Origin: Romboutsia faecis
GTDB lineage: Bacteria; Bacillota; Clostridia; Peptostreptococcales; Peptostreptococcaceae
NCBI RefSeq assembly: GCF_014323405.1
Contig: NZ_JACRWE010000006.1
Location: forward strand, 84,275 to 148,274
Direction of reading: 5' to 3'
Length of the DNA stretch: 64,000 nt
Shown here: piece by piece, positions 36,700 to 46,044 of the stretch
How the letters are laid out: every line of letters starts with the position of its first letter
Numbering within the stretch: the first letter of the stretch is position 1
The notes under the pieces: model-generated
Databases searched by the model: none
Seen by the model: only the letters and a program-made list of their open reading frames with translations
What the model was told of the DNA's origin: nothing
Position numbers and translations under genes: made by a program

Positions 36700-37183
36700 C
36701 TGTAAACTCCTTTACTTCATCTCGTTCTTCTTTAGTTAGAGAGTTTAAATGTACATCTATAGTTTTACCATCAATAGAGAGTTTACTATTCAAATCTATA
36801 AGAGGTATTAATACAAATGCTCTTTCTTTTATTCTAGGATGAGGAATTAGTAAATTTTCATCACTTGATACTATATTGTTGAAAAATAATATATCTACAT
36901 CTATAGTTCTTGGACCCCATCTTATAATTCTTTTTCTATCTAGTTTTTGTTCTACCTCTTGGCATACGCTTAATAACTCGTATTCATTTAAGCTTGTATC
37001 AACCTCTAGACATACATTTAAAAAATCTGCTTGTTCAGTGTATCCCCAAGCTTTCGTTTCATAAATTTTTGATTTTTTTGTTATATTAATTTTTTCATGA
37101 TTATTTAAAAGCTCACATGCATCTGATAGGTACTTAACTCTATCACCCATGTTAGTACCAAGACCTAAGTAACTTTTATTCAT
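36677..37183 (-). CDS. folK: 6-hydroxymethyl-7,8-dihydropterin pyrophosphokinase
   Basis: This 168-residue enzyme transfers pyrophosphate from ATP to the pterin. It has the HPPK pattern: [16 protein letters not shown] at the start, [26 protein letters not shown], and the signature [15 protein letters not shown] with [18 protein letters not shown]. It overlaps folB by 8 bases and aroF by about 20, so translation is coupled. Confidence 0.95.
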   Translation of the reverse strand: MNKSYLGLGTNMGDRVKYLSDACELLNNHEKINITKKSKIYETKAWGYTEQADFLNVCLEVDTSLNEYELLSVCQEVEQKLDRKRIIRWGPRTIDVDILFFNNIVSSDENLLIPHPRIKERAFVLIPLIDLNSKLSIDGKTIDVHLNSLTKEERDEVKEFTGDEKDTI

Positions 37184-37541
37184 GTCTACCTCTCCTTATT
37201 TCTACACCAAAGTAGTCATAAATTCCATTTACAGGTGCCTCAGGTTTTTTAACTCTAACCATTACTTCTTTTATAAGTACAAACTTATCTAATACTTCTT
37301 TAGCAATATTTTCAGCTAAAGCTTCTATAAGATTAAATCTTCTGTTTTCAGTTATTTCTTTTACTACATCATAAACCTCTGCATAACTAACAGATTTATT
37401 CATATCATCGTTTATACCAGCTTCTTTTGTATCTACAAAAAGCTCCATATCTATAAAGAATTTTTGTCCTAAAACACTTTCTTCTTTTAAAACTCCGTGA
37501 TATCCATAGAATCCTAAATTGCTTAATAATATTTTATCCAT
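37176..37541 (-). CDS. folB: Dihydroneopterin aldolase
   Basis: This 121-residue enzyme cleaves 7,8-dihydroneopterin to hydroxymethyl-dihydropterin and glycolaldehyde. Family features are LSNLGFYGYHGVLKEESVLGQ, FIDMELFVDTKEA, SVSYAEVYDVVKEI, RRFNLIEALAENIA and KKPEAPVNGIYDYFGVEI, with the catalytic lysine in the VRVKKPEAP strand. It lies 11 bases after folP and overlaps folK. Confidence 0.95.
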   Translation of the reverse strand: MDKILLSNLGFYGYHGVLKEESVLGQKFFIDMELFVDTKEAGINDDMNKSVSYAEVYDVVKEITENRRFNLIEALAENIAKEVLDKFVLIKEVMVRVKKPEAPVNGIYDYFGVEIRRGRHE

Positions 37542-37552
37542 AATTTTTAAAC

Positions 37553-38344
37553 CTACTTTCTATAAATAGCATCTGCCATTTTAGCTGCTTTTAAGTTTTC
37601 TTTTACGTCATGTACTCTAACTATATCAACACCATCTCTAACTCCTAAAACTGTAGTTGCTATAGTTCCTTCTAATCTTTCTTTAGGTTCTACATTAAGT
37701 ACATTGCCTATTACAGATTTTCTAGATGTTCCAAGTAAAATAGGATAGCCTAAATCATTAAGCTCATTTAATCTTCTTAATACTTCTAAATTTTGTTCAA
37801 AAGTCTTTCCAAATCCTATTCCTGGGTCTAAAACAATTTTTTCATTTTTCACACCAGCTTCTAGAGCCATATCTATACTTTCTTTAAGTGACTCTTTCAT
37901 ACTTTCCATTATATCTTTATCATAATTAGTTCCATCTTGATTATGCATTATACAAATATGTGCATCATATTTTGCAACAGTTTTTGCCATATCTTTATCT
38001 CTTTTTAATCCCCATACATCATTTATCATTTCAACACCTAATTTTAAGGCTTCCTCAGCAACACTTGCTTTATAAGTATCTACTGATATAGGGATATTAA
38101 TTTCTTTTTTAAGCTCTTTTATTACTGGTATTACTCTTTCTATTTCTTCATCAGCTTCAACATACTTATGACCAGGTCTTGTAGATTCACCACCAATATC
38201 TATAATATCAGCTCCATCTTCTATCATTTTTCTAGCATGCTTTATAGCTACATCTATTTTATTAAAGTTACCTCCATCTGAAAAACTATCTGGAGTAACA
38301 TTTAAAATTCCCATTATATAAGTTCTTTTACCATAATCAAACAT
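37553..38344 (-). CDS. folP: Dihydropteroate synthase
   Basis: This 263-residue TIM barrel joins the pterin pyrophosphate to p-aminobenzoate and is the sulfonamide target. Motifs are MGILNVTPDSFSDGG at residues 11-25, DIIDIGGESTRPGHKYV, PISVDTYKASVAEEAL, MINDVWGLK, IVLDPGIGFGKTFEQN, PILLGTSRKSVIGN and DIVRVHDVKEN. All are canonical. It is in the middle of the folate operon with 29 and 11-base gaps. Confidence 0.96.
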   Translation of the reverse strand: MFDYGKRTYIMGILNVTPDSFSDGGNFNKIDVAIKHARKMIEDGADIIDIGGESTRPGHKYVEADEEIERVIPVIKELKKEINIPISVDTYKASVAEEALKLGVEMINDVWGLKRDKDMAKTVAKYDAHICIMHNQDGTNYDKDIMESMKESLKESIDMALEAGVKNEKIVLDPGIGFGKTFEQNLEVLRRLNELNDLGYPILLGTSRKSVIGNVLNVEPKERLEGTIATTVLGVRDGVDIVRVHDVKENLKAAKMADAIYRK

Positions 38345-38373
38345 GTCATTTATCTCCTAATTTATAAATTTTA

Positions 38374-38946
38374 CTATCTTATATTTATTAGGCTCATAGC
38401 CTCAGCTCTAGTTGATGGATCATTTTCAAATGCTCCTCTTACTGCTGATGTAACAGTTTTTGATCCTGGTTTTTTAACACCTCTCATAGTCATGCACATA
38501 TGCTCAGCTTCTACAACTACCATTACCCCATAAGGTTGTAATTCTTCCATAATTATATCAGCTATGCCTTTAGTTATTCTCTCCTGAAGTTGAGGCCTTT
38601 TAGCAAAAGTTTCAACTACTCTAGCAAGTTTTGATAAACCAGTTAGCCTTCCTCCCTTTGGAATATAAGCTATATGTGCTTTTCCAAAGAATGGCACTAA
38701 ATGATGCTCACAGCATGAGTAAAAAGGAATGTCTTTTACGATTACCATTTCTTCATGTTTTTCATCTTGGAAAAGAACTTTTAAATGATCTCTTGGATCT
38801 TGATGAAGGCCTGCGTATATTTCTTCATACATTCTCGCTACTCTACTTGGAGTATCTATAAGACCTTCTCTATCAGGATCTTCTCCTATCGCTTCTAATA
38901 TATCTCTTATTGCATTTTCTATCTTTTTCTTATCTACTTTACTCAT
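38374..38946 (-). CDS. folE: GTP cyclohydrolase I
   Basis: This 190-residue enzyme converts GTP to dihydroneopterin triphosphate, the first pterin step. The zinc site is in [19 protein letters not shown] with the third ligand in [35 protein letters not shown] and TSAVRGAF complete the family pattern. AGGGGGT lies 9 bases before the ATG. It is the classical zinc type I form. Confidence 0.96.
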   Translation of the reverse strand: MSKVDKKKIENAIRDILEAIGEDPDREGLIDTPSRVARMYEEIYAGLHQDPRDHLKVLFQDEKHEEMVIVKDIPFYSCCEHHLVPFFGKAHIAYIPKGGRLTGLSKLARVVETFAKRPQLQERITKGIADIIMEELQPYGVMVVVEAEHMCMTMRGVKKPGSKTVTSAVRGAFENDPSTRAEAMSLINIR

Positions 38947-38963
38947 TGGTTTAACCCCCTTGA

Positions 38964-39665
38964 CTAGTAAGTTATTTTTATATAGTTTTTCATAACTATA
39001 TCTTTGAAAATATAGTCATAAATCTCTAATAACTTTTCATATTTTTCTTCACCTTTAATTTCATTTACTAAATCATAAAGGTAGCTATTTTCTTTTTTTA
39101 ATTCTTTTAATAATTTCTTATCCTTTGGTATCCATTTGTTATTTATAGTAAAATACCCAACTATTAATTCTTTTAAATATAAATTTACTAAAAATTCATA
39201 TTCAAATAAATCAAACTTTTCTTTATTTTTTAATCTACTTATATTAGATTCTATCTCAGATTTAAGAAAACACTTTTCTCCCTCTGAAATTAAATTCGGT
39301 CCTTCTTGGTATTTTGTTCTACATAACTGTATAATACCTGTTGCTGTATTGTTCCTGTCAAAAATCACCTTAGCATCCTTCATTCCATTCAAGAAAAAAT
39401 ATTCTTTATTATCCATTAGATGCTTAAATCCCCTTCTTGAAAAATAGTTTATATCAAACTCTATTCCTTCAATTCTTTTTATCTCTCTTACTTGATTTTC
39501 CCCTTGATTTACAAATACAAAAATATCAATATCGTTTATATTATTATCAGCTAACTTTAAGTCTATATTCTTAGCTGACCCAACTAAAAATACAGCTATA
39601 GTGTTAGAATTTTGCTTTAATTTTTCTATTTCTAATTTACAAATTTCATAAATTTTATTTGTCAT
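38964..39665 (-). CDS. Nucleotidyltransferase-fold protein of unknown function inside the folate operon
   Basis: This 233-residue protein begins with a Pol-beta-like nucleotidyltransferase pattern: VFLVGSAKN near residues 25-33 and [11 protein letters not shown] near 42-52, giving the G-S and D-x-D metal motif, with a third acidic strand [14 protein letters not shown]. The C-terminal half is helical. It sits 27 bases after pabC and 17 before folE, so it is co-transcribed with folate genes. Folate synthesis has no known step for it. The dihydroneopterin triphosphate hydrolysing step is not covered by any gene here, but assigning it would be a guess. Confidence 0.6.
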   Translation of the reverse strand: MTNKIYEICKLEIEKLKQNSNTIAVFLVGSAKNIDLKLADNNINDIDIFVFVNQGENQVREIKRIEGIEFDINYFSRRGFKHLMDNKEYFFLNGMKDAKVIFDRNNTATGIIQLCRTKYQEGPNLISEGEKCFLKSEIESNISRLKNKEKFDLFEYEFLVNLYLKELIVGYFTINNKWIPKDKKLLKELKKENSYLYDLVNEIKGEEKYEKLLEIYDYIFKDIVMKNYIKITY

Positions 39666-39692
39666 ATCATTTCTCCACTAACTGTAATTTTA

Positions 39693-40430
39693 TTATATAC
39701 AAGTCACTATTTTATCAAATAATTCATTTGATTCTTCATAGAATATATCTTCAATTTGTGTTACCTTAATAGCATTCATCAAACTATTTGTAACAAATAC
39801 AAAGTCATAGTCTCCAATATCTCTTATTTTTATATTTTTCTCTATCAATTGTATATTTATTTCGCCACAAATATCCAAAATCCTTTTTTTCATAATACCG
39901 TTTAAAATAGGAAGATCACTACTTGGTGTATATACACAACTTCCTTTTATGAAAAATATATTGCTCATGGAACATTCAAGTACACTTCCATCCGTACCTA
40001 TAAATAATCCATCATCAAATCCTCTTTCATTTGCATATTTCTTAGTATAAATACTTTCATAATAGTTTGTAGTTTTATGCTTATAAATTATACTATGTCC
40101 TCTTTTTATAGGAGATATTATTAATTTAAATCCTTTTTTATAAGTTTCATTATTATATGGTATATCTCTAGTTGAAATATTATATCCTTCATCGAATACA
40201 GTTAGTCTAAGCGCTTTATTTGCAATGTTATTTGTATCTATATATTTTAAAATTTCACTTTTTAAAAATTCTTTATTATATTGAATCTTAATATCTAATT
40301 CTTTTATAGACTTAAACATTCTATCCATATGGAGTTCTAAATCTATAGGGTCTTTTTCTACCTTAATAGTCTCAAATAGTCCAATTCCAAATTTACTTAA
40401 TTCACTATTAAAACTAGCACTATTCTTCAT
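39693..40430 (-). CDS. pabC: 4-amino-4-deoxychorismate lyase
   Basis: This 245-residue protein is a fold-type IV PLP enzyme of the branched-chain aminotransferase/PabC family, releasing p-aminobenzoate and pyruvate. Features are FGIGLFETIKVEKDPIDLELH near the start, KKYANERGFDDGLFIGTDG, VLECSMSNIFFIKG and LPILNGIMKKRILD. It overlaps the end of pabB by 11 bases. Its position directly after pabA-pabB makes PabC much more likely than a D-amino-acid transaminase. Confidence 0.88.
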   Translation of the reverse strand: MKNSASFNSELSKFGIGLFETIKVEKDPIDLELHMDRMFKSIKELDIKIQYNKEFLKSEILKYIDTNNIANKALRLTVFDEGYNISTRDIPYNNETYKKGFKLIISPIKRGHSIIYKHKTTNYYESIYTKKYANERGFDDGLFIGTDGSVLECSMSNIFFIKGSCVYTPSSDLPILNGIMKKRILDICGEINIQLIEKNIKIRDIGDYDFVFVTNSLMNAIKVTQIEDIFYEESNELFDKIVTCI

Positions 40431-41769
40431 AATAACCTCTTAAAGCTTTCATTATAGATTTAGCTTTATCTAATGTTTCTTGATATTCATCACTTGGATC
40501 AGACCCCCATGTCATACCACCACCAACTTGGAAGTACACATCTTGATCTTTTTTAACAATAGTTCTAATAGCTATATTTAAGTCCATATCTCCATTAAAA
40601 CCTATATATCCAATTGAACCAGTATAAACATTTCTTTGAGTTGGCTCTAGCTCATCTATAATTTCCATAGATCTTATCTTTGGCGCTCCAGTTATAGAAC
40701 CACCTGGGAAAGTTGCTTTTATTACGTCTACTGCATCTTTATCATCTTGAAGTTCTCCTACTACTGTTGAAACTAGATGATTTACATTTGCATAAGGCTC
40801 TATTACAAATAATTCCGGTACTTTTACACTTCCTATTTTTGATATTCTACCAATATCATTTCTTTCAAGGTCTACTATCATAAGTAATTCCGCTCTATCT
40901 TTTTCGCTGTTTCTTAATTCTTCTTGCAATTTTAAATCTTCTTCTTTATTTTTACCTCTAGGTCTTGTCCCTTTTATCGGTCTAGTTTCTACCTTTCTAT
41001 TTATACATTTTATAAATCTTTCCGGTGAGTTAGATAAGATATTAAAATCATCAAAGTTTAAATATGCTCCAAAAGGTGCCGGACTAATTCTTCTTAAATC
41101 TCTATATAACTCATAACTCGATAAAGTTGTTTTTCCACTAAACCTTTGCGTTAAATTTGCTTGATATATATCTCCTGATCTTATATAGTCTTTTACTTTT
41201 TTAACAGAATTTTCAAATTCACATTTCGTAAAATTAGACTTTAGTTTTATAGGCTCAACGTCTTTATCTTCATAACAAATAGAACCTACTCCTTCTTTTT
41301 CAGCTTTTAATACTCTTTCTTCAACTTCAGACATAACAAGTTTTTCTTTTTCTATATCTAAATCTGGAGTTGCTATATAAGTTTTTTCTTCTAAATGATC
41401 CACTACTATTACATAATTATATAAACCAAAATACAAATCATAAACACTTAAATCATCTATAGCACTTCTTGGAAGCTTTTCTATATAATTGCCTAAATCA
41501 TAAGATAAGTATCCTACAGCCCCACCTATGAATGGTAAATGAGTATTATTAACAGCCTTATATTTATTTAATTCTTCTTGTAAATAATCTAGTGGGTTTT
41601 CTTCAGTATTTTTATATTTTAAAGTCTTAAATGGATTACTACTTATAAAAGAATATCTACCTAATTTTTCTTTATCCATAGCACTATCTAAAATAAAACT
41701 ATCTTTTTCATCTTTGAATATTGTAAATATCTCAAAAGCATTTAAATTCGTTTTTATTTCTTTTATCAT
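40420..41769 (-). CDS. pabB: Aminodeoxychorismate synthase component I
   Basis: This 449-residue protein is a chorismate-utilising enzyme of the PabB/TrpE family. The N-terminal part has HLPFIGGAVGYLSYDLG; the C-terminal catalytic part has SGDIYQANLTQRFSG, SNSPERFIK, TRPIKGTRPRG, LLMIVDLERNDIGRI, ATFPGGSITGAPKIRSMEII, and GSIGYIGFNGDMDLNIAIRT. The ANLTQRF form and PIKGT lysine fit PabB. It starts 2 bases after pabA ends and is followed by pabC, which supports the p-aminobenzoate role rather than anthranilate. Confidence 0.92.
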   Translation of the reverse strand: MIKEIKTNLNAFEIFTIFKDEKDSFILDSAMDKEKLGRYSFISSNPFKTLKYKNTEENPLDYLQEELNKYKAVNNTHLPFIGGAVGYLSYDLGNYIEKLPRSAIDDLSVYDLYFGLYNYVIVVDHLEEKTYIATPDLDIEKEKLVMSEVEERVLKAEKEGVGSICYEDKDVEPIKLKSNFTKCEFENSVKKVKDYIRSGDIYQANLTQRFSGKTTLSSYELYRDLRRISPAPFGAYLNFDDFNILSNSPERFIKCINRKVETRPIKGTRPRGKNKEEDLKLQEELRNSEKDRAELLMIVDLERNDIGRISKIGSVKVPELFVIEPYANVNHLVSTVVGELQDDKDAVDVIKATFPGGSITGAPKIRSMEIIDELEPTQRNVYTGSIGYIGFNGDMDLNIAIRTIVKKDQDVYFQVGGGMTWGSDPSDEYQETLDKAKSIMKALRGYYEE

Positions 41770-41770
41770 A

Positions 41771-42355
41771 TTACATTTCCACCCTTTCTCTAGCTTCTTT
41801 TATAAAGTTTCTAAGTATCTCATGACCTTGCTCTGATAAAATAGCTTCTGGATGGAATTGAACACCCTCTATAAGGTGTTTTTTATGTCTTATGCCCATT
41901 ATCTCACCTTCATTAGTAAAAGCTGTTACTTCTAAGTCTTTAGGTAAACTTTCTTCTTCTACTACTAGCGAATGATATCTAGTAACATTTAATGGATTAT
42001 TTAAACTTCTAAAAACACCTTTATTATTATGCTTTATACTGTGTACTTTTCCATGTACTGGTTCTATTGCTTTTATAACATTGCCTCCAAAAACATGTCC
42101 TATAGTTTGATGCCCTAAGCAAATGCCAAGTATTGGTTTCTTTCCTTTAAAATGATTTACTACATCTATACAAACTCCAGCTTCCTTTGGCGAACATGGT
42201 CCTGGTGATAAAACAATTATTTCCGGATCTAAGCTTTCTATATCTTTTAGTGTTATCTCATTATTTCTTTTTACTACTATCTCTTCTCCTAATTCTCCTA
42301 TATATTGAACTAAGTTATAAACGAACGAATCATAGTTATCAATCATAAGAATCAT
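41771..42355 (-). CDS. pabA: Aminodeoxychorismate synthase component II (glutamine amidotransferase)
   Basis: This 194-residue class I glutaminase supplies ammonia to PabB. It has MIDNYDSFVYNLVQYIGELG, IVLSPGPCSPKEAG, the nucleophile in PILGICLGHQTIGHVFGG, and the His-Glu pair in GVQFHPEAILSE. It may also serve anthranilate synthase, as many PabA/TrpG proteins are shared. It is the first gene of the nine-gene operon, with AAGGGGG before the ATG and a long leader (42356-42576). Confidence 0.93.
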   Translation of the reverse strand: MILMIDNYDSFVYNLVQYIGELGEEIVVKRNNEITLKDIESLDPEIIVLSPGPCSPKEAGVCIDVVNHFKGKKPILGICLGHQTIGHVFGGNVIKAIEPVHGKVHSIKHNNKGVFRSLNNPLNVTRYHSLVVEEESLPKDLEVTAFTNEGEIMGIRHKKHLIEGVQFHPEAILSEQGHEILRNFIKEARERVEM

Positions 42356-42576
42356 ACCAAATGCCCCCTTAAATGTACCATATTTTAAAATTAGATATCT
42401 AATTTAATTTTAATATACTATCAATATTATTATAAACTACTTATGTAATAAATTTGTATAAATTTTAGAATATTAGCTTTTATTTATTATTTTTTAATTT
42501 TAACGAACATCGTTTATATACACTCTGAGACATTAAGTAGGCCACTAAATATCTAAGTAATTTAAGCAAATTTTTA
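42356..42576 (-). other. Long 5' leader of the pab-fol operon
   Basis: About 220 bases lie between the probable transcription start and pabA. The leader contains a small AACGA/TCGTT hairpin near 42503-42515 and is otherwise AT-rich. I could not match it to the THF riboswitch or another class. No gene was seen in it. Confidence 0.4.
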
Positions 42577-42582
42577 TATTTA

Positions 42583-42612
42583 ATTATATATGCTATACGA
42601 AATCTATGTCAA
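42583..42612 (-). promoter_or_regulatory. Promoter of the pab-fol-aroF operon
   Basis: On the minus strand TTGACA (42607-42612) and TATAAT (42583-42588) are consensus elements 18 bp apart. Confidence 0.65.
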
Positions 42613-42708
42613 TATTATCATTTTTCATAGTCATTTGTGTTATTAATTCATTTATAAATATTTTTTCAATATTATATATTGAATTTATTCTTATAAATCT
42701 TAACACTA

Positions 42709-42733
42709 AAAAAGGAGCTATACGCTCCTTTTT
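42709..42733 (-). terminator. Terminator of the 107-residue gene
   Basis: AAAAAGGAGC and GCTCCTTTTT flank 5 bases, overlapping the end of the gene at 42718-43041. Confidence 0.75.
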
Positions 42734-43041
42734 GATAATTTATAGCCAGGGTTATAGTATTTTTCTTTTTTACCCTTTTGCTCTCTAGTTTCTAACAACT
42801 CGTTTATCTTAGATATATAAAATTCGTCTTCACTTAATCTTATTAAACTAGTAAGATAATACCCATCTGTACTTCTTGGTACCTTTTTATTTATTACTAA
42901 ATCAATTGCTGTTTTTGCTGCTTCAAAGTGCTTTAAATGCGTATGACCCTCTTGAAAATTTTTTCTAGTATTGTATGCAATATAACCTTCTTTAACTTTA
43001 AATATCATGAACTCTTTTTTCTCATAAATCTTATTATTCAT
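42718..43041 (-). CDS. Conserved-looking small cytoplasmic protein, unknown function
   Basis: This 107-residue soluble protein has no recognised domain. It is rich in aromatic and charged residues (FMIFKVKEGYIAYNTRKNF, HTHLKHFEAAKTAIDLVI, GYYLTSLIRLSEDEFYISKI). The last five codons form one arm of its terminator. It is a single-gene unit upstream of the folate operon promoter; no functional link is evident. Confidence 0.55.
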   Translation of the reverse strand: MNNKIYEKKEFMIFKVKEGYIAYNTRKNFQEGHTHLKHFEAAKTAIDLVINKKVPRSTDGYYLTSLIRLSEDEFYISKINELLETREQKGKKEKYYNPGYKLSKRSV

Positions 43042-43375
43042 TATATCAAATCCTTCTCAAGATAGTCTTGTTATATAATATTCAATTTTCTGAAAAATGT
43101 TTATATTTTATAAAATTTAAAGCGCCTCCTTTTTATAATAATTGTAGCATAATCTAAGTAAAATTTTTGTTAATACTTCCATAATATATTTATTAAATTG
43201 CTTATAGAAGTATTTTAATTTAAAGTTTATTTTTAAGTACTTTTAAAAGCTATTGCTACTAATATTTATAAGATTATATTAAAAAAAGTTTGAAATAATA
43301 CGCAAATAAAAAGAAGTTACCTTTTAAATATATAATAATTTAAGATAACTTCTATTTTTAATCTATATTTTAAGT
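43042..43375. other. Intergenic stretch with a terminator only
   Basis: AAAAAGAAGTTA (43308-43319) and TAACTTCT-ATTTTT (43346-43359) form a terminator for the deacetylase gene. No gene was seen in the rest. Confidence 0.5.
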
Positions 43376-44068
43376 TTATTGCTCTAATAACTCTGATACT
43401 GTTACAAAGCTAAATCCTTTTTTTTGCATCTCTGGTATAAGTATGTTTAATGCTTCTACGGTATTTATAGTAGCATAATCATGTAATAATATTATATCTC
43501 CATTTTTTGCATTATTAGAAATTAAAGATGCTATTTTAGAAGCAGGAGGGTTTTTCCAGTCCTTAGCATCTATAGTTGTCCATAATACAATTTTATAACC
43601 ATGTTTCTTTGCTATAGATTCTAAATCTTCTTTTCTATAGCTACCAAAAGGTGGTCTAAATAAAGTTGGTTTCTTACCTGTTAGATTTACAAGAGTATCT
43701 TCACATTTAACTATTTCTTCTTCAATCTGAGTTAAACTTAAATTACTTATATCTGGATGGTTAAATGTATGATTTCCAATTTCATGACCTTCCTTACTTG
43801 CCCTAATTAAAGGCTCTTTGTACCAATTAGCATGTTTTCCAGCTATAAAAAATGTTGCTTTAACGTTATATTTTGTTAATACATCTAAAACCTTATCGGT
43901 TTCTTTTGGATGAGGCCCATCATCAAATGTAAGTGCTATAAGTTTTTTATCCCTTGGTCCATTTTTAATAAATACTTCCTCATCATCAATAGCATATACC
44001 TTATGATTAATTGAAACAAAAATCATAAGAGCTACCGATAATATGCATAAGGCTTTTCTCTTATTCAT
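43376..44068 (-). CDS. Secreted polysaccharide deacetylase (NodB/CE4)
   Basis: This 230-residue protein has a signal peptide (residues 1-26) and a NodB domain. The CE4 motifs are TFDDGPH (D49, D50), HTFNHP (H100, H104), RPPFGSY and a late DIILLHD. The metal triad D50-H100-H104 and the catalytic D49 are intact, so it should remove acetyl groups from peptidoglycan or another N-acetylglucosamine polymer, as PdaA/PgdA do. It follows the CAP-domain gene by 29 bases, probably in one envelope operon. Confidence 0.88.
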   Translation of the reverse strand: MNKRKALCILSVALMIFVSINHKVYAIDDEEVFIKNGPRDKKLIALTFDDGPHPKETDKVLDVLTKYNVKATFFIAGKHANWYKEPLIRASKEGHEIGNHTFNHPDISNLSLTQIEEEIVKCEDTLVNLTGKKPTLFRPPFGSYRKEDLESIAKKHGYKIVLWTTIDAKDWKNPPASKIASLISNNAKNGDIILLHDYATINTVEALNILIPEMQKKGFSFVTVSELLEQ

Positions 44069-44097
44069 CTTTATGTCAAACTCCTTTCAATTTATGT

Positions 44098-45090
44098 CTA
44101 TGTATAAAAGTTTTCAGTGTAGTATATTTTATATGCGCCTCCAAAATCTACTCCAACTCCTATGTATTTATAATTACCCAAAATATTTTTTCTATGTCCT
44201 TTTGAATTCATTAATGCTTCATGAGCATATATTGCACTAAATTGACCTGAAGCAATATTTTCGCCAGCATTAATATATGTTATATCTTCTTTTTTCATTC
44301 TATCAAAAGGTGTTTCTTTTTCTTTATTTACATGATCAAAATAATCCTTCCTCATCATATCTTCACTATGTTTTCTTGAGCTTATAGTTGCTTTTTCGCT
44401 GTATTTTAATTTATTTAAATTATATTTTTCTCTACTACTATTAATAAGGTCTATTATCTGAAGTTCAAAACTTTCTCTTAGTTCTTCACTCCCATTAGCA
44501 TATATGTCTTTCATACGATCTTCTGTTTTTTGATTTATTATCTGGTATGAGCATACCTTGCTTCCTTCTACAACATCATAAAAAACTGTAATATATTTTT
44601 TATTTTGCTTTATAATATCATACTCACCTTTTGAATTTATCATATATCTAGTATTTCCTTTTTGCCTATATTCTAGTGACTTGTAATTATCATTTACGAG
44701 TTGTTTACTATCATCAAGTTTTATATTCTCAGCTTCACAAGAATTTATTGTATTACTAAATAAGGCAACTACTATATTATTTTCAATTCCTACCATTGCA
44801 AACTTTCCTTTATATTGATTGTAAACATACCAGTTAAAAGAATATTCGCTGGCATCTATTCTAGATGGCTCTCCAATTTTGGAGACTACATAATCCTTAC
44901 TATCTCCAATTTTTATATATTGAAAGTTATCAATTTTTTCTTTTTCATTTATAGGTTCATCGCTATCATCATCCTTAATACTAATATCTAAGTTATTATC
45001 AATAAATTTAGATTTAATCTCTGTAAAAATCCCATTATTATAAAATATTATTAATAAAATTATAAATATTAGAGTACTTATCTTTTTCAA
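44098..45090 (-). CDS. Secreted or membrane-anchored CAP (SCP/PR1) domain protein
   Basis: This 330-residue protein has an N-terminal hydrophobic segment (residues 4-20), a CAP-associated N-terminal domain (about 55-190; FQYIKIGDSKDYVVSKIGEPSR) and a C-terminal CAP domain (about 210-330) with LINSSREKYNLNKLKYSEKA, GENIASGQ, MNSKGHRKNIL and YYTENFYT. It resembles Bacillus YkwD/YlbC-like proteins, whose role is not settled; sporulation and cell-wall links are known. It is co-directional with the deacetylase gene. Confidence 0.85.
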   Translation of the reverse strand: MKKISTLIFIILLIIFYNNGIFTEIKSKFIDNNLDISIKDDDSDEPINEKEKIDNFQYIKIGDSKDYVVSKIGEPSRIDASEYSFNWYVYNQYKGKFAMVGIENNIVVALFSNTINSCEAENIKLDDSKQLVNDNYKSLEYRQKGNTRYMINSKGEYDIIKQNKKYITVFYDVVEGSKVCSYQIINQKTEDRMKDIYANGSEELRESFELQIIDLINSSREKYNLNKLKYSEKATISSRKHSEDMMRKDYFDHVNKEKETPFDRMKKEDITYINAGENIASGQFSAIYAHEALMNSKGHRKNILGNYKYIGVGVDFGGAYKIYYTENFYT

Positions 45091-45167
45091 TTTTTTATCT
45101 CCCCCTAAAATATTAAATAATACTAAAAAAAAATAGAGCCTATTTCAAAGTAAATTCACACAATACA

Positions 45168-45209
45168 CTAGCTCAAACTGAAGTCTAAATTAATTTCAAC
45201 TTGAGCTAG
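45168..45209. repeat. 9-bp inverted repeat after the MORN gene
   Basis: CTAGCTCAA (45168-45176) and TTGAGCTAG (45201-45209) are 24 bases apart. About 70 bases further in the minus direction a T9 run follows a small AAATAG/CTATTT hairpin. The pair may end the MORN transcript. Confidence 0.4.
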
Positions 45210-45240
45210 AAATATGGTGAATTTTCTTTTCAATACAACT

Positions 45241-46044
45241 CTATAGCTTAAAAGAAAATATCTCATCTAAAGTTTTGTCAAATATACTTGGTTTATCATA
45301 CTTCCAAGTTCCCTGATATACAAGCTCATTATTTAAATAAAAAGTTCCATATCCATGTCTTTTACCATTTAGAAATTCACCTACATACCTTTTGCCCTCA
45401 TTCCATATATAAGTTCCTTCTCCATGAGTTAGGTTATTCTTCCATTCTCCATCGTAAATTACATTTCCTTCTTTATCATAACAAATACCTTGTCCTTCTC
45501 TTTTATTCTTTTTAAAGTCTCCTATATATATAGTACCTTCGCTCCATCTATATATTCCCTGACCATGTTTATGACCTTTTAGCCAGCCACCTATGTATTC
45601 ATCATTATTTCTATAAATCATTTGGCCTATTCCATCCATTACATCTGATTTAAATCCGCCTGTATAAATGTTTCCATTAGTAAAGGTACATATTCCTCTA
45701 CCTTCTTTTGCATCATCATTGAATTCACCTATGTACTCAAATCCTATAGACTCTTCTGATGAAACTATATATGCACCTTCTCCATTAATTTTTCCATTTA
45801 TAATCTTTCCAATATAAATATCTCCATTAGAAAATTTATATATTTTATTTTGAGGTTTAAATTCAACTGTTTCGCTATCTACTATATTTTTTTCTAAAGC
45901 TTTAATTTCTTCTTCACTTGCTTTTTTATCTTTCTTTAGAACCCTATTTTTCATATGTTCTATAGATCTACACTCTCTTTTTATTTCATTTATGTATTTC
46001 ATATAATTATTATATATGTCAATGTACTCTTTAGATAAATTCAT
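45241..46044 (-). CDS. MORN-repeat protein
   Basis: This 267-residue protein has a helical, charged N-terminus (residues 1-60) followed by about eight MORN repeats of roughly 23 residues, each of the form G-x-(Y/I)-x-G-x-(F/W)-x-x-(G/N)-x-x-(E/H)-G-x-G-x-(Y/F). Clear ones are EYIGEFNDDAKEGRGICTF, EYIGGWLKGHKHGQGIYRW and RYVGEFLNGKRHGYGTFYL. There is no signal peptide. MORN repeats bind lipids or proteins in other systems; the role here is unknown. Confidence 0.85.
   Translation of the reverse strand: MNLSKEYIDIYNNYMKYINEIKRECRSIEHMKNRVLKKDKKASEEEIKALEKNIVDSETVEFKPQNKIYKFSNGDIYIGKIINGKINGEGAYIVSSEESIGFEYIGEFNDDAKEGRGICTFTNGNIYTGGFKSDVMDGIGQMIYRNNDEYIGGWLKGHKHGQGIYRWSEGTIYIGDFKKNKREGQGICYDKEGNVIYDGEWKNNLTHGEGTYIWNEGKRYVGEFLNGKRHGYGTFYLNNELVYQGTWKYDKPSIFDKTLDEIFSFKL

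Noticed and set aside
42356..42576. THF riboswitch upstream of the folate operon
   Set aside because: I could not find the conserved core or paired arms of the class; only small AT-rich hairpins are visible.
42606..42788. Plus-strand frame of 60 codons near the folate promoter
   Set aside because: It overlaps the promoter and the terminator of the minus-strand gene and has no ribosome binding site.
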